A stretch of DNA of 64,000 nucleotides from Phycisphaeraceae bacterium (GTDB lineage Bacteria > Planctomycetota > Phycisphaerae > Phycisphaerales > SM1A02). Shown here one piece after another: positions 34,275-44,243 of the stretch. The stretch's first letter is position 1. Every line of letters begins with the position of its first letter. A program made the position numbers and the translations under genes. The stretch is taken from contig SHAP01000005.1 of the NCBI GenBank assembly GCA_004213555.1, positions 1-64,000 of the forward strand, in the 5' to 3' direction. The notes below the pieces were generated by a model. The model did no database searches, was not told where the DNA came from, and saw nothing but the letters and a program-made list of their open reading frames with translations.

Positions 34275-37094
34275 TTAGAAGCCTGGACCACCCATCATCA
34301 TCCCGCCCCCAAGCATTTGCTGGATTTCTGGGGGGAGTCGCTGGGGCTCAAGGAGACGCTGCAGGCCCCCCCGGGTGATTTGGGTTGGATCGAGGAACCC
34401 CTTGAGTTGTTCTCGGGTCTTCTGGTGAAGGTCTTTTCGTTCTGCCCGCAAACGATCGATTTGCTTTTGCAAATTCTGTTGCAGTTCAAATTGTTCCTGC
34501 ATTCTTTTGCCATCGCCTTCTTCGCCTTTGTCTCCAAATGGCATCATGGCCCCAAACATGCTGCCCATGTCGATGTTGGGCATTCGGCGGTGCATGCCAA
34601 GCATTTGCTGATTGACTTCACGAAGAGATGCGCGATAGTCGGCGGCGAGACCGGCGAGGGCCTCTCTTTGCTCCATTCGAAGGGAGTCAAGCGTGAGGGC
34701 TTTTTCAAAAGCGGGATCCAAGAGGTCGGGGTCGCGGCCAATGGATGGGACGGATGCGAGGCCGTAAAACAAATCAAAGGCATCGGACTCGTCCAGCGGA
34801 AGCAAAAGAGACAGTGAGCTCGCAGCGTCATCGGTAACCTCGTTGGCCGCGTCGATGAGCTCGGTTCGCTTTTGCTGGCGACCCATCATGTCTTTCATCA
34901 TTTTCATGGGATCAATATCGTCGTTCTTCTCACCATCGCCCATGCTCATTCCGATCATGTCGGTCATGCTCATGCCGGATTCGCGGTGTTCGGCCAGTTC
35001 TTCGAGCGGTTCCAAAATGACTTGCTCCCAGGCTTCGAGAGCATTCTGGAACGCCGCTGGATCTTCGGGGGTCCAACTGTTGCCGGTGACCAACTCTCGG
35101 AGATCGACTTTCCATCCTTCGTCGGTCCCGCCTCCCATGAACATCATGGCAATGCCCTCCATTCCACCGGAGCCGATGCGTGCCAGCAGCCAGGATCTTT
35201 GCCTCGTGATGTCAAATGTGGCAATGGCGGAAGCCCGTTCCGGGAACAGGGCCGACAACGTGCTGAACAGGAGTTCGTCGGCCGACCGAATGGCTTGGTT
35301 GCGTTCGCGACGCCGGTTCTCGCTGTCGGCCATCATGTTCATCATCGAGGCGGGATCGTCTTCAGTGAATTCGATGATTTCTCGCTCGGGCAGGTTGTCG
35401 GCGCATGACAGCCTGTAATCATCGATGATGGCGTCCAAGAGGCCTTGGTCATCTTCAGAGACGCCGGCCAGCTCGCGGATGCTGAGGGTGTCCAAAGGAA
35501 GCAGCACGCCTCGGCTTCCGAACATCTCCCCGGCAATATCCATACCGATCGCCATAGGGCCATCCATGGGCACTTCGTACTCTTGTCCATTTTCAACGAT
35601 CATCATGGCTCCGTCGGTGAACTGGATCGACTCCGGTCCATCGGCCCCCGACACACTGATCAAAATGTTGCCCGCACCGCCACTGCGGTCAATGACCATC
35701 TCGGCTCGGCCTTCAGCTCCTCCTTCTGGAAGGAGTTCGTCGGTGAATTTTCGGTCAAAGGCTCGGGCGTCGGCAAAGGCTTGATCCCGAGGAGATTTCT
35801 TTGGGGCTTTGCTGGCGTTCTTGCCACCCTTGCCACCTTTGCCCCCTTTGCTTCCCTTTTCCCCCTCGAAACCAGACAGCTTCATCATGTCCTGCATGTC
35901 GAAGTCTTCACCGTCGTCCAGCGCTTGGATGAGTCGGTCCCAGATGTTGTTCATACCCTCCCGAAAGGCCAGACGTTGCTCGGTCAATTCGGCGGCGAGA
36001 TCGCGGTTGCCTGTCTCTTCAGCGTCGTTGATTCGACGAGCAAAAAGTGGATCAGCAGATGGCTGGTTGACTCCTGGATACATTTGCCGAAGGACACGAA
36101 GTCGGAAGCGATATCCGTCGTTGATGCCAAGGTCTGAAAGGACGCTCTGCACGAACGATTGAAGCGATCTTGCAATGGTTTGATCGGCTTTCCTTCGGCC
36201 GTCTTCCCCTTTGCCAAAATCGCCAGCGATTTCAAATATTGATGCGTCTGCGGCTTCCATCTGGGCTTCAAATTCTTCCTGAAGCATCTCGAACTCGGCC
36301 TTCAAATCCTCAATGTCAGCATCGGTGAGATCTGGACGGGCTGATTTGCCTCCACCGCCTTTGCCCTCTCCTTTTCCGCCCAATTCTCTTTTGATCTGCC
36401 CAAGACGTCTGGTGATTGCCGGATCCACAATTTCATCAAAGTTGGGCTTGGCCTGTTCCCGTTCCAATCGGGCTTCAATGGCATCAAGACGTTCTTTTCG
36501 ATAGGTTCGGATGGCGCTGCTCTGGGTCTTGCCGTGTTGGGCCGCGGCGGTGTTCATTGCCTCGGTGATCTCGATGTCGGAGAAAAGAAGGAGATCCTGG
36601 GCTTCAATACTCATCGCGCCGCCGAAATTCCATTCGAACCCAGGCCAGGTCTGGGCGCGAAGACGTTCTCTTTCTCGACGTCCTCGCACATCCTCCAGTT
36701 GCATGCGTTGGCTTTCGGTGAGGTAGGAATAGGCCAGACTGAAGAGTTCATCTTCGGCTTCTTCAAGCTCATCGCACAGGTTCCTGTACTTGGAGCGTCG
36801 AGTTCGGAAAGAGGCCGCGAGTTCTGGATCAGCACTCGACCACTGGTATTTTCCATCGTCGTCATCGTTCTCAACAAAGTCTGCGAAGTCATCTTCGATG
36901 ATTTCACGGAAAGCTTTGACGTAGGTGTCGTGGGCTGGAAGAAGGCCGTTGACTTGGGCCTGGCTCAGTCCGAGTTGTTCGGTGAGGGTGCGGAAGCGAT
37001 CCCAATTCATGACCTCAGGAAACCCATCGTTTCCCCAAAACTGTCCTGACGCCATGGTGGTGAGGAGCAAAACACTTGCAACGAATTGATTCAT
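34275..37094 (-). CDS. Large secreted helical protein of unknown function
   Basis: 939 residues after the start at ATG 37094, which has GGAGG seven bases upstream. Signal peptide MNQFVASVLLLTTMASGQ. The rest is mostly helical and rich in Glu, Asp, Met and Gln. Several stretches resemble the LTxxQ pattern of Spy/CpxP-type periplasmic chaperones (LGLSQAQVNGLLPAH, LTESQRMQLEDV), but the match is weak. Two Gly/Lys-rich linkers (GGKGEGKGGGGK and GSKGGKGGKGGKNASK) separate domains. A Pro/Met/Gly-rich end (MLGGGMMMGGPGF) closes it. The last helices carry heptad repeats (LNLRQ-type). A TACCAT -10 lies upstream. The protein cannot be assigned to a family. Confidence 0.75.
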   Translation of the reverse strand: MNQFVASVLLLTTMASGQFWGNDGFPEVMNWDRFRTLTEQLGLSQAQVNGLLPAHDTYVKAFREIIEDDFADFVENDDDDGKYQWSSADPELAASFRTRRSKYRNLCDELEEAEDELFSLAYSYLTESQRMQLEDVRGRRERERLRAQTWPGFEWNFGGAMSIEAQDLLLFSDIEITEAMNTAAAQHGKTQSSAIRTYRKERLDAIEARLEREQAKPNFDEIVDPAITRRLGQIKRELGGKGEGKGGGGKSARPDLTDADIEDLKAEFEMLQEEFEAQMEAADASIFEIAGDFGKGEDGRRKADQTIARSLQSFVQSVLSDLGINDGYRFRLRVLRQMYPGVNQPSADPLFARRINDAEETGNRDLAAELTEQRLAFREGMNNIWDRLIQALDDGEDFDMQDMMKLSGFEGEKGSKGGKGGKGGKNASKAPKKSPRDQAFADARAFDRKFTDELLPEGGAEGRAEMVIDRSGGAGNILISVSGADGPESIQFTDGAMMIVENGQEYEVPMDGPMAIGMDIAGEMFGSRGVLLPLDTLSIRELAGVSEDDQGLLDAIIDDYRLSCADNLPEREIIEFTEDDPASMMNMMADSENRRRERNQAIRSADELLFSTLSALFPERASAIATFDITRQRSWLLARIGSGGMEGIAMMFMGGGTDEGWKVDLRELVTGNSWTPEDPAAFQNALEAWEQVILEPLEELAEHRESGMSMTDMIGMSMGDGEKNDDIDPMKMMKDMMGRQQKRTELIDAANEVTDDAASSLSLLLPLDESDAFDLFYGLASVPSIGRDPDLLDPAFEKALTLDSLRMEQREALAGLAADYRASLREVNQQMLGMHRRMPNIDMGSMFGAMMPFGDKGEEGDGKRMQEQFELQQNLQKQIDRLRAERKDLHQKTREQLKGFLDPTQITRGGLQRLLEPQRLPPEIQQMLGGGMMMGGPGF

Positions 37095-37153
37095 GGGAAA
37101 GCCTCCGTAGTGCAAATGGTACGGGCGAGACTCTCTTTTGGTTCTGGGTAGGT

Positions 37154-38122
37154 TTAAGAATCGTGCTTGGACGGCGTTTGAGGCTGATCCAGACGGCCGA
37201 TGGCCAATGCCGTTCCAAACCCGAGGGCGGCCGCCATGCCTGCCAAGAGGACGTCCTGAAGATCTGGGCTGAACGCTTCGGTGCGCCAGTACTGGGGCTT
37301 CACTTGGTCGCGTTGCTCGATGCTGGAGATGATTTGCCCTCGGATCACATCGCCGACCTTTGGCTGAACCCCGACCCGAAACGGCCAGAGGCCAAGCACC
37401 GCGCCCAGAAGCAGGCCGAGCAGGACGCCGGTGGTCGCGGATTCGTGATTTTTCAAGAGCGAGCGCATGACGAGCGTCGTTGCGGCAACCCCGACAGCGA
37501 AGCCCATCCCAAAAGGCATCAGGGTTTGCAACGGAATCATCACTGCTTCGACGCTTCCCAGTTTGATGCCATCTTTGAACCCATCAATTGCGCTGAGGAT
37601 CACCACGTACTGCCCCAAAAGCAGCAGAACAAAGCCTCCCGAAAGACCAGGCAAGATCATGGAAGCGCCGCCGAGAGCGCCAGCCAACGTCGCCATGATC
37701 CAACCACTGGTGGTGGCAAAGCCTCCCATGCTCTCCAACATGGCCAAACTGGCCATGGCGATGATTCCGCAGATCATGCCGAGCTTTGCTCCCAGGGTCC
37801 ACTCGGGCAACTGACGACGGAGAACGGGAACGCCCCCAAGGGTGAGCCCAATGAAGGTTGCGTACGCGAGAGACCGGTGGTTGAGGACCAAATCGCTGAC
37901 CGTTCCTGCAAGAACCACGATGGTCAAGGCCGCGGGAACGGCAACCCACACGACCGGTGCCACGCTTTGTTTGGTGATCTTGAACCGGCACAATTGCCCT
38001 ACTGCCTCAATCAGTGACCGGTATACGCCCGCCGCGAGCAACATGGTGCCGCCGGAAATACCTGGGATCAAGTTGGCCAAGCCCATAAGCACGCCGCCGG
38101 CAATGTGGTTGAACATGCTCAC
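37154..38122 (-). CDS. DUF368 polytopic membrane protein
   Basis: 322 residues with about nine membrane helices. The signature GLANLIPGISGGTMLLAAG at the start and the related GGASMILPGLSGGFVLLLLG in the middle (an internal duplication) identify the DUF368 family. Members of this family have been implicated in moving undecaprenyl phosphate across the cytoplasmic membrane, to recycle the lipid carrier for cell-wall and surface-glycan synthesis. GTG 38122 and ATG 38116 are both possible starts and neither has a clear ribosome site. It lies 33 bases downstream of ychF in the same direction. Confidence 0.85.
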   Translation of the reverse strand: MSMFNHIAGGVLMGLANLIPGISGGTMLLAAGVYRSLIEAVGQLCRFKITKQSVAPVVWVAVPAALTIVVLAGTVSDLVLNHRSLAYATFIGLTLGGVPVLRRQLPEWTLGAKLGMICGIIAMASLAMLESMGGFATTSGWIMATLAGALGGASMILPGLSGGFVLLLLGQYVVILSAIDGFKDGIKLGSVEAVMIPLQTLMPFGMGFAVGVAATTLVMRSLLKNHESATTGVLLGLLLGAVLGLWPFRVGVQPKVGDVIRGQIISSIEQRDQVKPQYWRTEAFSPDLQDVLLAGMAAALGFGTALAIGRLDQPQTPSKHDS

Positions 38123-38155
38123 TGTGTTTGCATCGGATGTCTGGCGTGGGGATCT

Positions 38156-39244
38156 TCAGACATTGAAGAGGAAGTGGATGATGTCGCCGTCGGCAACCAC
38201 ATACGTCTTGCCTTCGCTTCGGAGCTTGCCAGCTTCCCGGATGCCTTTTTCGTGGTTGTGGAGTTCCAGATCCTCCAGGCTGAAGCATTCGGCACGGATA
38301 AATCCGCGTTCGAAGTCGGTGTGGATGACGCCGGCGGCTTGGGGAGCGGTGGCTCCAATCGGAATGGTCCATGCCCTGATTTCTTTCTCCCCGGCGGTGA
38401 AGTAACTCTGGAGGCCCAGCAGGGCGTAGGCCGCTCGCGTGACCTTGTGAAGAGCAGGTTCATCCATGCCAAGATCAGCAAGCATCTGTGTCTTGGTCTC
38501 GTCGTCGAGCTCCGCGAGTTCGCTTTCAATTTTCGCGCAAACTTTGACCATCCCAGCGCCGGTGTTGGCGGCGTGATTTCGAAGGGCCGCGGCGGAAGGC
38601 GAATCTTCGGCAAGGCCAGACTCATCAACGTTGGCGATGAAGATGACCCGTTTGGCTGTGATGAAGCCATAACCGCGAAGGGTGCGTTCTTCGTCTGCAG
38701 AGAGTTCCATGCCTCGAATGGGATGGGCTGATTCCAAATGCCTTTGGCAGCGCTGCAAAAGTTCCAATCGGGCGGCCCATTCTTTGTCTCCGGTTCTTGC
38801 TTGGCGTCGAGCTTTGTCGACCCCATTTTCACAAACCGAAAGGTCCGCCAAGATGAGTTCGGTTTCAATGACATCGGCATCGCGGACTGGGTCCACGCTT
38901 CCGTCCACATGGGTGATGTCAGCATCTTCAAAGCATCGGACCACATGCAAGATGGCGTCGACCTCCCGAATGTGGGACAGAAATTTGTTTCCGAGTCCCT
39001 CGCCTTCACTTGCCCCTTTGACGATCCCGGCAATGTCAACCAATCGGACGGCGGCGGGGATGACCTTTTGGGTGGGAATCTTGGCTTCAATACGCGTCAG
39101 CCGTGTATCGGGTACTTCAACAATGCCGACGTTTGGTTCGATGGTGCAAAACGGATAGTTCGCGGCCTCGATACCAGCAGCAGTGAGCGCGTTGAAGAGA
39201 GTGCTTTTGCCTACGTTGGGCAGGCCGACAATGCCACATTCCAT
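38156..39244 (-). CDS. ychF: Redox-regulated ATPase YchF (OLA1 family)
   Basis: 362 residues. A TRAFAC-class P-loop protein that binds ATP rather than GTP. Motifs are G1 [14 protein letters not shown], switch-region [20 protein letters not shown] and the TGS domain in the last 85 residues, ending [16 protein letters not shown]. Associates with ribosomes and is linked to stress control. A Shine-Dalgarno GTGGAG lies eight bases before ATG 39244, with a TAAGAT -10 further upstream. Confidence 0.95.
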   Translation of the reverse strand: MECGIVGLPNVGKSTLFNALTAAGIEAANYPFCTIEPNVGIVEVPDTRLTRIEAKIPTQKVIPAAVRLVDIAGIVKGASEGEGLGNKFLSHIREVDAILHVVRCFEDADITHVDGSVDPVRDADVIETELILADLSVCENGVDKARRQARTGDKEWAARLELLQRCQRHLESAHPIRGMELSADEERTLRGYGFITAKRVIFIANVDESGLAEDSPSAAALRNHAANTGAGMVKVCAKIESELAELDDETKTQMLADLGMDEPALHKVTRAAYALLGLQSYFTAGEKEIRAWTIPIGATAPQAAGVIHTDFERGFIRAECFSLEDLELHNHEKGIREAGKLRSEGKTYVVADGDIIHFLFNV

Positions 39245-39288
39245 GATTCGTACTCCACAGGAAGGACAATCTTAAGGGGTAAGGCCGT

Positions 39289-39325
39289 AAAAAATGCCAC
39301 CCCGAGCGCAAGGCATCGGGGCGGC
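39289..39325 (-). terminator. Rho-independent terminator after the 39408 gene
   Basis: On the minus strand GCCGCCCCGA (39325-39316) pairs with TCGGGGTGGC (39305-39296), with one G-U pair, followed by a T6 run (39294-39289). It separates the repeat-protein gene from ychF. Confidence 0.85.
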
Positions 39326-39407
39326 GTGGGGGGGCAAAAAAGGAGGCGGCCATCTCATGAGGATCACGTCCGAAGAAGGCGGCCGTGCTGCATGTTGCAG
39401 CTTTTTG

Positions 39408-42400
39408 TTAGGGGCGACAGTCGTTGCCCCAGTTGGCCAAGACCAATGTTAGGTCTGAGAATCCTACCTCATTGTCCTCATTCAGGTCGCCAAGGCATCC
39501 AGAGCACGGACCGTATTGGCTCAGCACGAACAAAATGTCGGCGATGCTCACAAAAAGATCGCCGTTGGCATCACCAACGCAATCGCATTCGTCGGGGATG
39601 CCATCGAGGTCGAGGTCGACCGAAGTGCCATCGTTAATGTCACATAAGTCTGGTACACCGTTGGCGTTGCAATCTTCGTACCGCCCTTCATCAAGGTCGC
39701 AAGCGTCGATCACGCCGTTGCCATCGCAATCGGTTGCTCCCGTGTATTCCGGATCGCAGTCATTTTCAATTCCATCGCCATCCACATCGTTGTCACAGGC
39801 ATCGATGGTGCCGTCACCGTCTTGATCGGACTCGCAGACGTCGGGGACGCCATTGGTGTCACAGTCCTCTTCGATGCCCTCCGTGATGTCGCATTCGTCT
39901 GGAATGGCATTCCCGTTGCAATCTGGGCTGGTCATGTCGGCCAGATCGCAGGAGTCTGGAATGCCGTTCTCGTTGCAGTCGGTGGAGAAGCCGGATTCCA
40001 GGTCGCACACGTCAGGAATGCCATTGCCTTGGCAGTCTTGGGTGGGGTCAAACGCGACCTGACAGGTGTCAAGTTCTCCATTGCCATCGCAGTCGGAGAA
40101 GGGATCAAGTTCGCAGGCGTCTTCAACGCCGTTGCCATTGCAGTCCACGCCTTTGTAGCCGCAGGAATCGGCGTCGCAGTCATCGTGGATGTTGTCCCCG
40201 TCATCATCCTCGTCGCAAGCATCGGTAACGCCGTCTCCGTCACAGTCTTCCATGACCATGCCACAAGAGTCAGCATCGCATTCGTCTGGGATGCCATCGT
40301 TGTCGTCATCCGCATCGCAGGCGTCGGTGGTGCCATCTTGGTCGCAATCCGGTTCACAGCCATCGAAGATGCCATTGTTGTCGCAGTCTTCTTGGGTCAT
40401 GCCGCATGAATCGGCGTCGCATTCGTCGGAAATGCCATCTCCGTCGTCGTCAAGATCGCAGGCGTCGGGCACTCCGTCCTGGTCGCAATCGGGATCACAG
40501 CCATCGAAGACACCGTTGCCGTCGCAGTCTTCCATGTTCATGCCGCATGAATCGGCGTCGCATTCGTTGGAAATACCATCGCCGTCAACATCAGGATCGC
40601 AGGCGTCGGGAATGCCGTCCTGGTCGCAGTCGGGATCGCACCCGTCAAAGATGCCATTGTTGTTGCAATCTTCTTGGTTCATGCCACATGAATCAGCGTC
40701 GCATTCGTCGGAAATGCCATCTCCGTCGTCGTCGGTGTCGCACGCGTCAATGATTCCGTCTCCGTCGCAATCGGATTCACATTCGTCGGGGACTTCGTTG
40801 CTGTCGCAGTCTTCCGAAAGGCCGCTTTCCAAGTCGCATTCGTCGGGAATGCCATTGGCATTGCAGTCGATCGCGTCGTCAGAATTGATTTCGCAGATAT
40901 CAAGAATGCCGTTGCCGTTGCAGTCCCTCTCGTTGCCAGAGACGGTACCGAAGATCCTGAAGCTCCCAGGACAAGCGTCAACAGGCTCCGAAGGCATGAC
41001 CATGACCACAGCTGTGCCATCGGAGGCGATGTCGTTCCAGATCGTTTGCGGAACCACAAAAGAGTCAAGGTTCAGGCCGCAACCTGGGTTTCCACCTTCG
41101 AAGCGGATGGCGTATCCATCAAATTCGAAGTCGATGTATTCCGCCTCTGAATTGAGGTCAGCCACGGTTTCAATAGAAATCACTGCGTCCTGGCCGCTGA
41201 CGCTCAAGCCACCCAGCACCACCATGCTGGTTTCGCCGCCCATCGGTAGGGCGCGGATGGCGGAATTAAATTCGGTCACGGGGTTGCCAAGTTCACAGGA
41301 ATCGGGAACGCCGTTCTCGTCGCAGTCCATGATTGGGTCGGTGGCGTCACATTCGTCAGGGATCCCATTCCCGTTGCAGTCATCGGAGATACCGAATGCA
41401 ACATCGCATTCGTCTGGAATGAAATTGACGTTGCAGTCTTTCGAGTCACCGATGGTGATGTCGCACGAATCGGGGATCAAGTTGCCATTGCAATCGGTTG
41501 AGAATCCAGAGGCAATGTCACACACATCTGGGATGCCGTTTTCGTTGCAATCAGGAGAAATGCCTTCCTCAATTTCGCAGCTGTCTATCACGTTGTTGTC
41601 ATTGCAATCGAGTGCTGGATCTTCGATGTCACATTCATCTGGAATACCGTTGTTGTTGCAGTCGATGGACCCTTCGGGGCGAAGCTGCATGATCGCCGCC
41701 GCAATATCGAGTCCAACATCAGCGTCACCACGATCGATGAAGATACCCCCGGTCTGTTCCGCCAAAGTGGCCAAGAACTCTGACGGGTCGTCTTCACCCT
41801 CATAGAGCGAACCACGCACGGCAATGATGGACGCGTCCGCGGTTTGGGCCGCATTCACCATTTGCTCCAAAGCAACGGGGACTGGTTTTTGACCGTTGCA
41901 GCCACCGGGTAGGTTGTCGGTGAAGAGCACGACAATGCGGCGTGCATCACCAAATTCGCCAACATGGCCCTCCACGCAGGGTGCGTTGCCTCCGCAAGCA
42001 TGACGTACCGCAATATCCGAGGCCTCTCGGAACCCGGGAAGTCCAAATGGCCCATCGAGGCCCATCAGGGCAAGGGCGGTGTCTTCGGTTGAGCCCGACA
42101 GTTCGGCTTCTACCTTGACGTAGCCGTCGTTGAAGTTCAGGACGCCGGATCGGTCTTCGGGTTCATCGATCGCGGAGATGAGCTCATCGAGGTTGGCTTG
42201 GAGGAATGGAATGTCATCCTCAGTCATGGAGCGGGTGGTGTCGATGGCAAAGACAACTTCCACGGGACCATTTCCGGTACTGATGTCGCATTCGTCTGCG
42301 ATCCCGTTCCCGTTGCAGTCGGGCTCGCAGTTGTCATCGACGCCATTGTCGTTGCAGTCTGCGCCTCCAGTGCTGTCGATGTCGCATTCATCTGGGATGT

Positions 42401-44045
42401 CATCGTTGTCATCATCGGGGTCGGCGTTGTCGCAGATGCCGTCCATATCTGCATCGAAGCATTCGTTGGGATCAAGCGGGCAGGCGTCCGTTGAGTTGGG
42501 GCAGCCGTCACCGTCGATGTCACTGTCACAGGCGTCAGGGATCGTATCTTCGTCGAGATCAGGATCACACTCGTCGGGTGTCGCGTTGGCGTCACAGTCG
42601 CTTGAAGTGCCATCGGCCAACTGGCAGCTGTCCGGAATACCGTCGGTTTGGCAGTCTTGTTGGTCACCATTTTCGATGTCGCATTCATCCGGGACGTCAT
42701 TGCCATCGCAGTCGGCACTGATGCCTTCGAAGATGTCCCAGTAATCAAAGGTGCCGTTGTCGTTGCAGTCGACTTCGCAGGAGTCGAGGAAGGTGTTGCC
42801 ATTCTGATCGAGAGATGGATCCGCAAAGATTTGACAGTTGTCAGGCACGCCATTGCTGTCGCAGTCAGAAGCGGTTCCGAATTTGATTTCGAACCAGTCT
42901 GGGTACAAATCGCCGTCGCAGTCCGTATCGCATTCGTCGGGGATACCGTTGTTGTTGAAGTCTGGCGCGGTGCCATTGGCGACTTCAACATCGTCGGCGA
43001 CGCCGTTCATGTTGCAGTCGGTTTCGCACACGTCCAAGATGCCGTTCCCATTGGCATCTGCTTCGGGTGAGCTGGCAATTTGGTCGAGATCCAAAACGCC
43101 ATTGGCATCACAGTCGGATTCGCACTCGTCGGGCACGCCATTTGATCCCATATCCGGGTAGGGGTTTCCCGGGATCCAAGTGAAGTCATCTTGCAGAATG
43201 CCATCGGCAAAATCGCAGGAATCCGGGCGTCCATTTTGGTTGCAATCCTCCTCGGAACCATCGCTGATTTCGCAGGAATCGGGAATTCCGTTTTGATTGC
43301 AATCTTCTTCTCCGTTGTCAATTTGCACTGGATCGGTCACGCCGTCGTCGTCGCAGTCGTCTTCACATGAGTCCGGCAGCCCATCAAAGTCAACATCCGT
43401 GTCGATGCCTGAGGCAACGGCTTCGCAGTCCAAAATTCCGTCTTTGTCGCAGTCGTTGTCCTCGATTGGGAGGTATTCCCCATCGGCTTCAACCGTTGAC
43501 ACAAAAATATCCACCGTGCCATTGATGCCATCTGGCTTTTGGTAGTACACGGTGGCCGTGAACTCGAAATCGCCAGGCGTGGCCACTTGGGCCAAGATGA
43601 CACTGCCTCCATTGGCTGGAGTGCTGGGATCGCTGTCAAAGTAGCCGGAGTTTCCAGTGCACGAAGCGCCGCAGCCTTTGACAACTTCGTCGCCAGGTGA
43701 ACCCAGTTCGGGATCAAATTTCGTGTCGGCTTGTCCACCAATTCCGAACCAACTGTCGCCCACCCCGGCCCGTGCATCCGGGATGTCTGTCCAAATCCCT
43801 AACGGGTGGTTTTGGGCAAGCGGGGCATTTGTTCTGAGGATCAAGTCGGTGCCAGTGATTTCGTTTCCGCCGACAGCCAGCACAGCGTCTTGGCTGTCGT
43901 CAAAATTGACGATGACTTGGTACACCCGGATGCCATCTGGGTGAATTCCACCAAGATCGCTGACTTCTGCGGATATGAAATCGGCCCAAAGTGCTGGCGA
44001 AGCCGCCAAAGCAAAGGCCGCAGCCCATCGTGTTCCAAACAGCAT
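39408..44045 (-). CDS. Giant secreted repeat protein with vWA domain and C-terminal dockerin-like module
   Basis: 1545 residues. Signal peptide FALAASPALWA near the start; a first domain (about 20-210) with beta pattern; then more than 40 thrombospondin-3-like calcium-binding repeats (DCNxNGIPDSCD/DECD). At about 590-815 a von Willebrand A domain is inserted (VEVVFAIDTTRSMTEDD; MIDAS DxTxS, and VVLFTDN). A second non-repeat domain lies at about 915-1045. The end is a two-motif dockerin-like module: GDANGDLFVSIADILFVLSQ and GDLNEDNEVGFSDLTLVLAN. ATG 44045 is chosen because the signal peptide starts there and GAGGG is upstream; a longer frame to 44186 lacks support. Probably surface anchored. 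Confidence 0.8.
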   Translation of the reverse strand: MLFGTRWAAAFALAASPALWADFISAEVSDLGGIHPDGIRVYQVIVNFDDSQDAVLAVGGNEITGTDLILRTNAPLAQNHPLGIWTDIPDARAGVGDSWFGIGGQADTKFDPELGSPGDEVVKGCGASCTGNSGYFDSDPSTPANGGSVILAQVATPGDFEFTATVYYQKPDGINGTVDIFVSTVEADGEYLPIEDNDCDKDGILDCEAVASGIDTDVDFDGLPDSCEDDCDDDGVTDPVQIDNGEEDCNQNGIPDSCEISDGSEEDCNQNGRPDSCDFADGILQDDFTWIPGNPYPDMGSNGVPDECESDCDANGVLDLDQIASSPEADANGNGILDVCETDCNMNGVADDVEVANGTAPDFNNNGIPDECDTDCDGDLYPDWFEIKFGTASDCDSNGVPDNCQIFADPSLDQNGNTFLDSCEVDCNDNGTFDYWDIFEGISADCDGNDVPDECDIENGDQQDCQTDGIPDSCQLADGTSSDCDANATPDECDPDLDEDTIPDACDSDIDGDGCPNSTDACPLDPNECFDADMDGICDNADPDDDNDDIPDECDIDSTGGADCNDNGVDDNCEPDCNGNGIADECDISTGNGPVEVVFAIDTTRSMTEDDIPFLQANLDELISAIDEPEDRSGVLNFNDGYVKVEAELSGSTEDTALALMGLDGPFGLPGFREASDIAVRHACGGNAPCVEGHVGEFGDARRIVVLFTDNLPGGCNGQKPVPVALEQMVNAAQTADASIIAVRGSLYEGEDDPSEFLATLAEQTGGIFIDRGDADVGLDIAAAIMQLRPEGSIDCNNNGIPDECDIEDPALDCNDNNVIDSCEIEEGISPDCNENGIPDVCDIASGFSTDCNGNLIPDSCDITIGDSKDCNVNFIPDECDVAFGISDDCNGNGIPDECDATDPIMDCDENGVPDSCELGNPVTEFNSAIRALPMGGETSMVVLGGLSVSGQDAVISIETVADLNSEAEYIDFEFDGYAIRFEGGNPGCGLNLDSFVVPQTIWNDIASDGTAVVMVMPSEPVDACPGSFRIFGTVSGNERDCNGNGILDICEINSDDAIDCNANGIPDECDLESGLSEDCDSNEVPDECESDCDGDGIIDACDTDDDGDGISDECDADSCGMNQEDCNNNGIFDGCDPDCDQDGIPDACDPDVDGDGISNECDADSCGMNMEDCDGNGVFDGCDPDCDQDGVPDACDLDDDGDGISDECDADSCGMTQEDCDNNGIFDGCEPDCDQDGTTDACDADDDNDGIPDECDADSCGMVMEDCDGDGVTDACDEDDDGDNIHDDCDADSCGYKGVDCNGNGVEDACELDPFSDCDGNGELDTCQVAFDPTQDCQGNGIPDVCDLESGFSTDCNENGIPDSCDLADMTSPDCNGNAIPDECDITEGIEEDCDTNGVPDVCESDQDGDGTIDACDNDVDGDGIENDCDPEYTGATDCDGNGVIDACDLDEGRYEDCNANGVPDLCDINDGTSVDLDLDGIPDECDCVGDANGDLFVSIADILFVLSQYGPCSGCLGDLNEDNEVGFSDLTLVLANWGNDCRP
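40257..40820 (-). repeat. 141-bp tandem repeat within the giant repeat protein
   Basis: The motif coding for CDADSCGM recurs at 40257, 40398, 40539 and 40680, so the period is exactly 141 bases (47 residues). The units are much more alike than the surrounding short repeats, which points to recent duplication. Confidence 0.85.
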
Positions 44046-44072
44046 GTTTCCACCCTCAAAGTGACACCGGAA

Positions 44073-44104
44073 GGAACCCCCTTGGGTTCCGAAAAGGCAA
44101 TGTA
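44073..44104 (-). promoter_or_regulatory. -10 element (TACATT) and 5'-end stem-loop of the 39408 gene
   Basis: TACATT is at 44104-44099. About nine bases on, GGAACCC-AAGG-GGGTTCC (44090-44073) forms a perfect seven-base-pair stem with a four-base loop. If the start site is near 44092, the mRNA begins with this hairpin, about 28 bases before the start codon. Confidence 0.45.
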
Positions 44105-44243
44105 ATGCTCGTCTTTGCTTCGATTTGGCCCAAATGGTGGTCCAAATGCGGCCTTCCTTGGAGGACTTGTCGAAATCCAATGTCATCAGTGGTTTACATT
44201 TTCCGAGGGTTCAAAGGAGGTGTGTATCTCCTGTGGACAACTC

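Noticed and set aside
40189-41805. 538-residue serine-rich frame on the plus strand
   Set aside because: It is antisense to the DCNxNGIPD repeats of the 39408 gene, and its low-complexity composition follows from that repeat.
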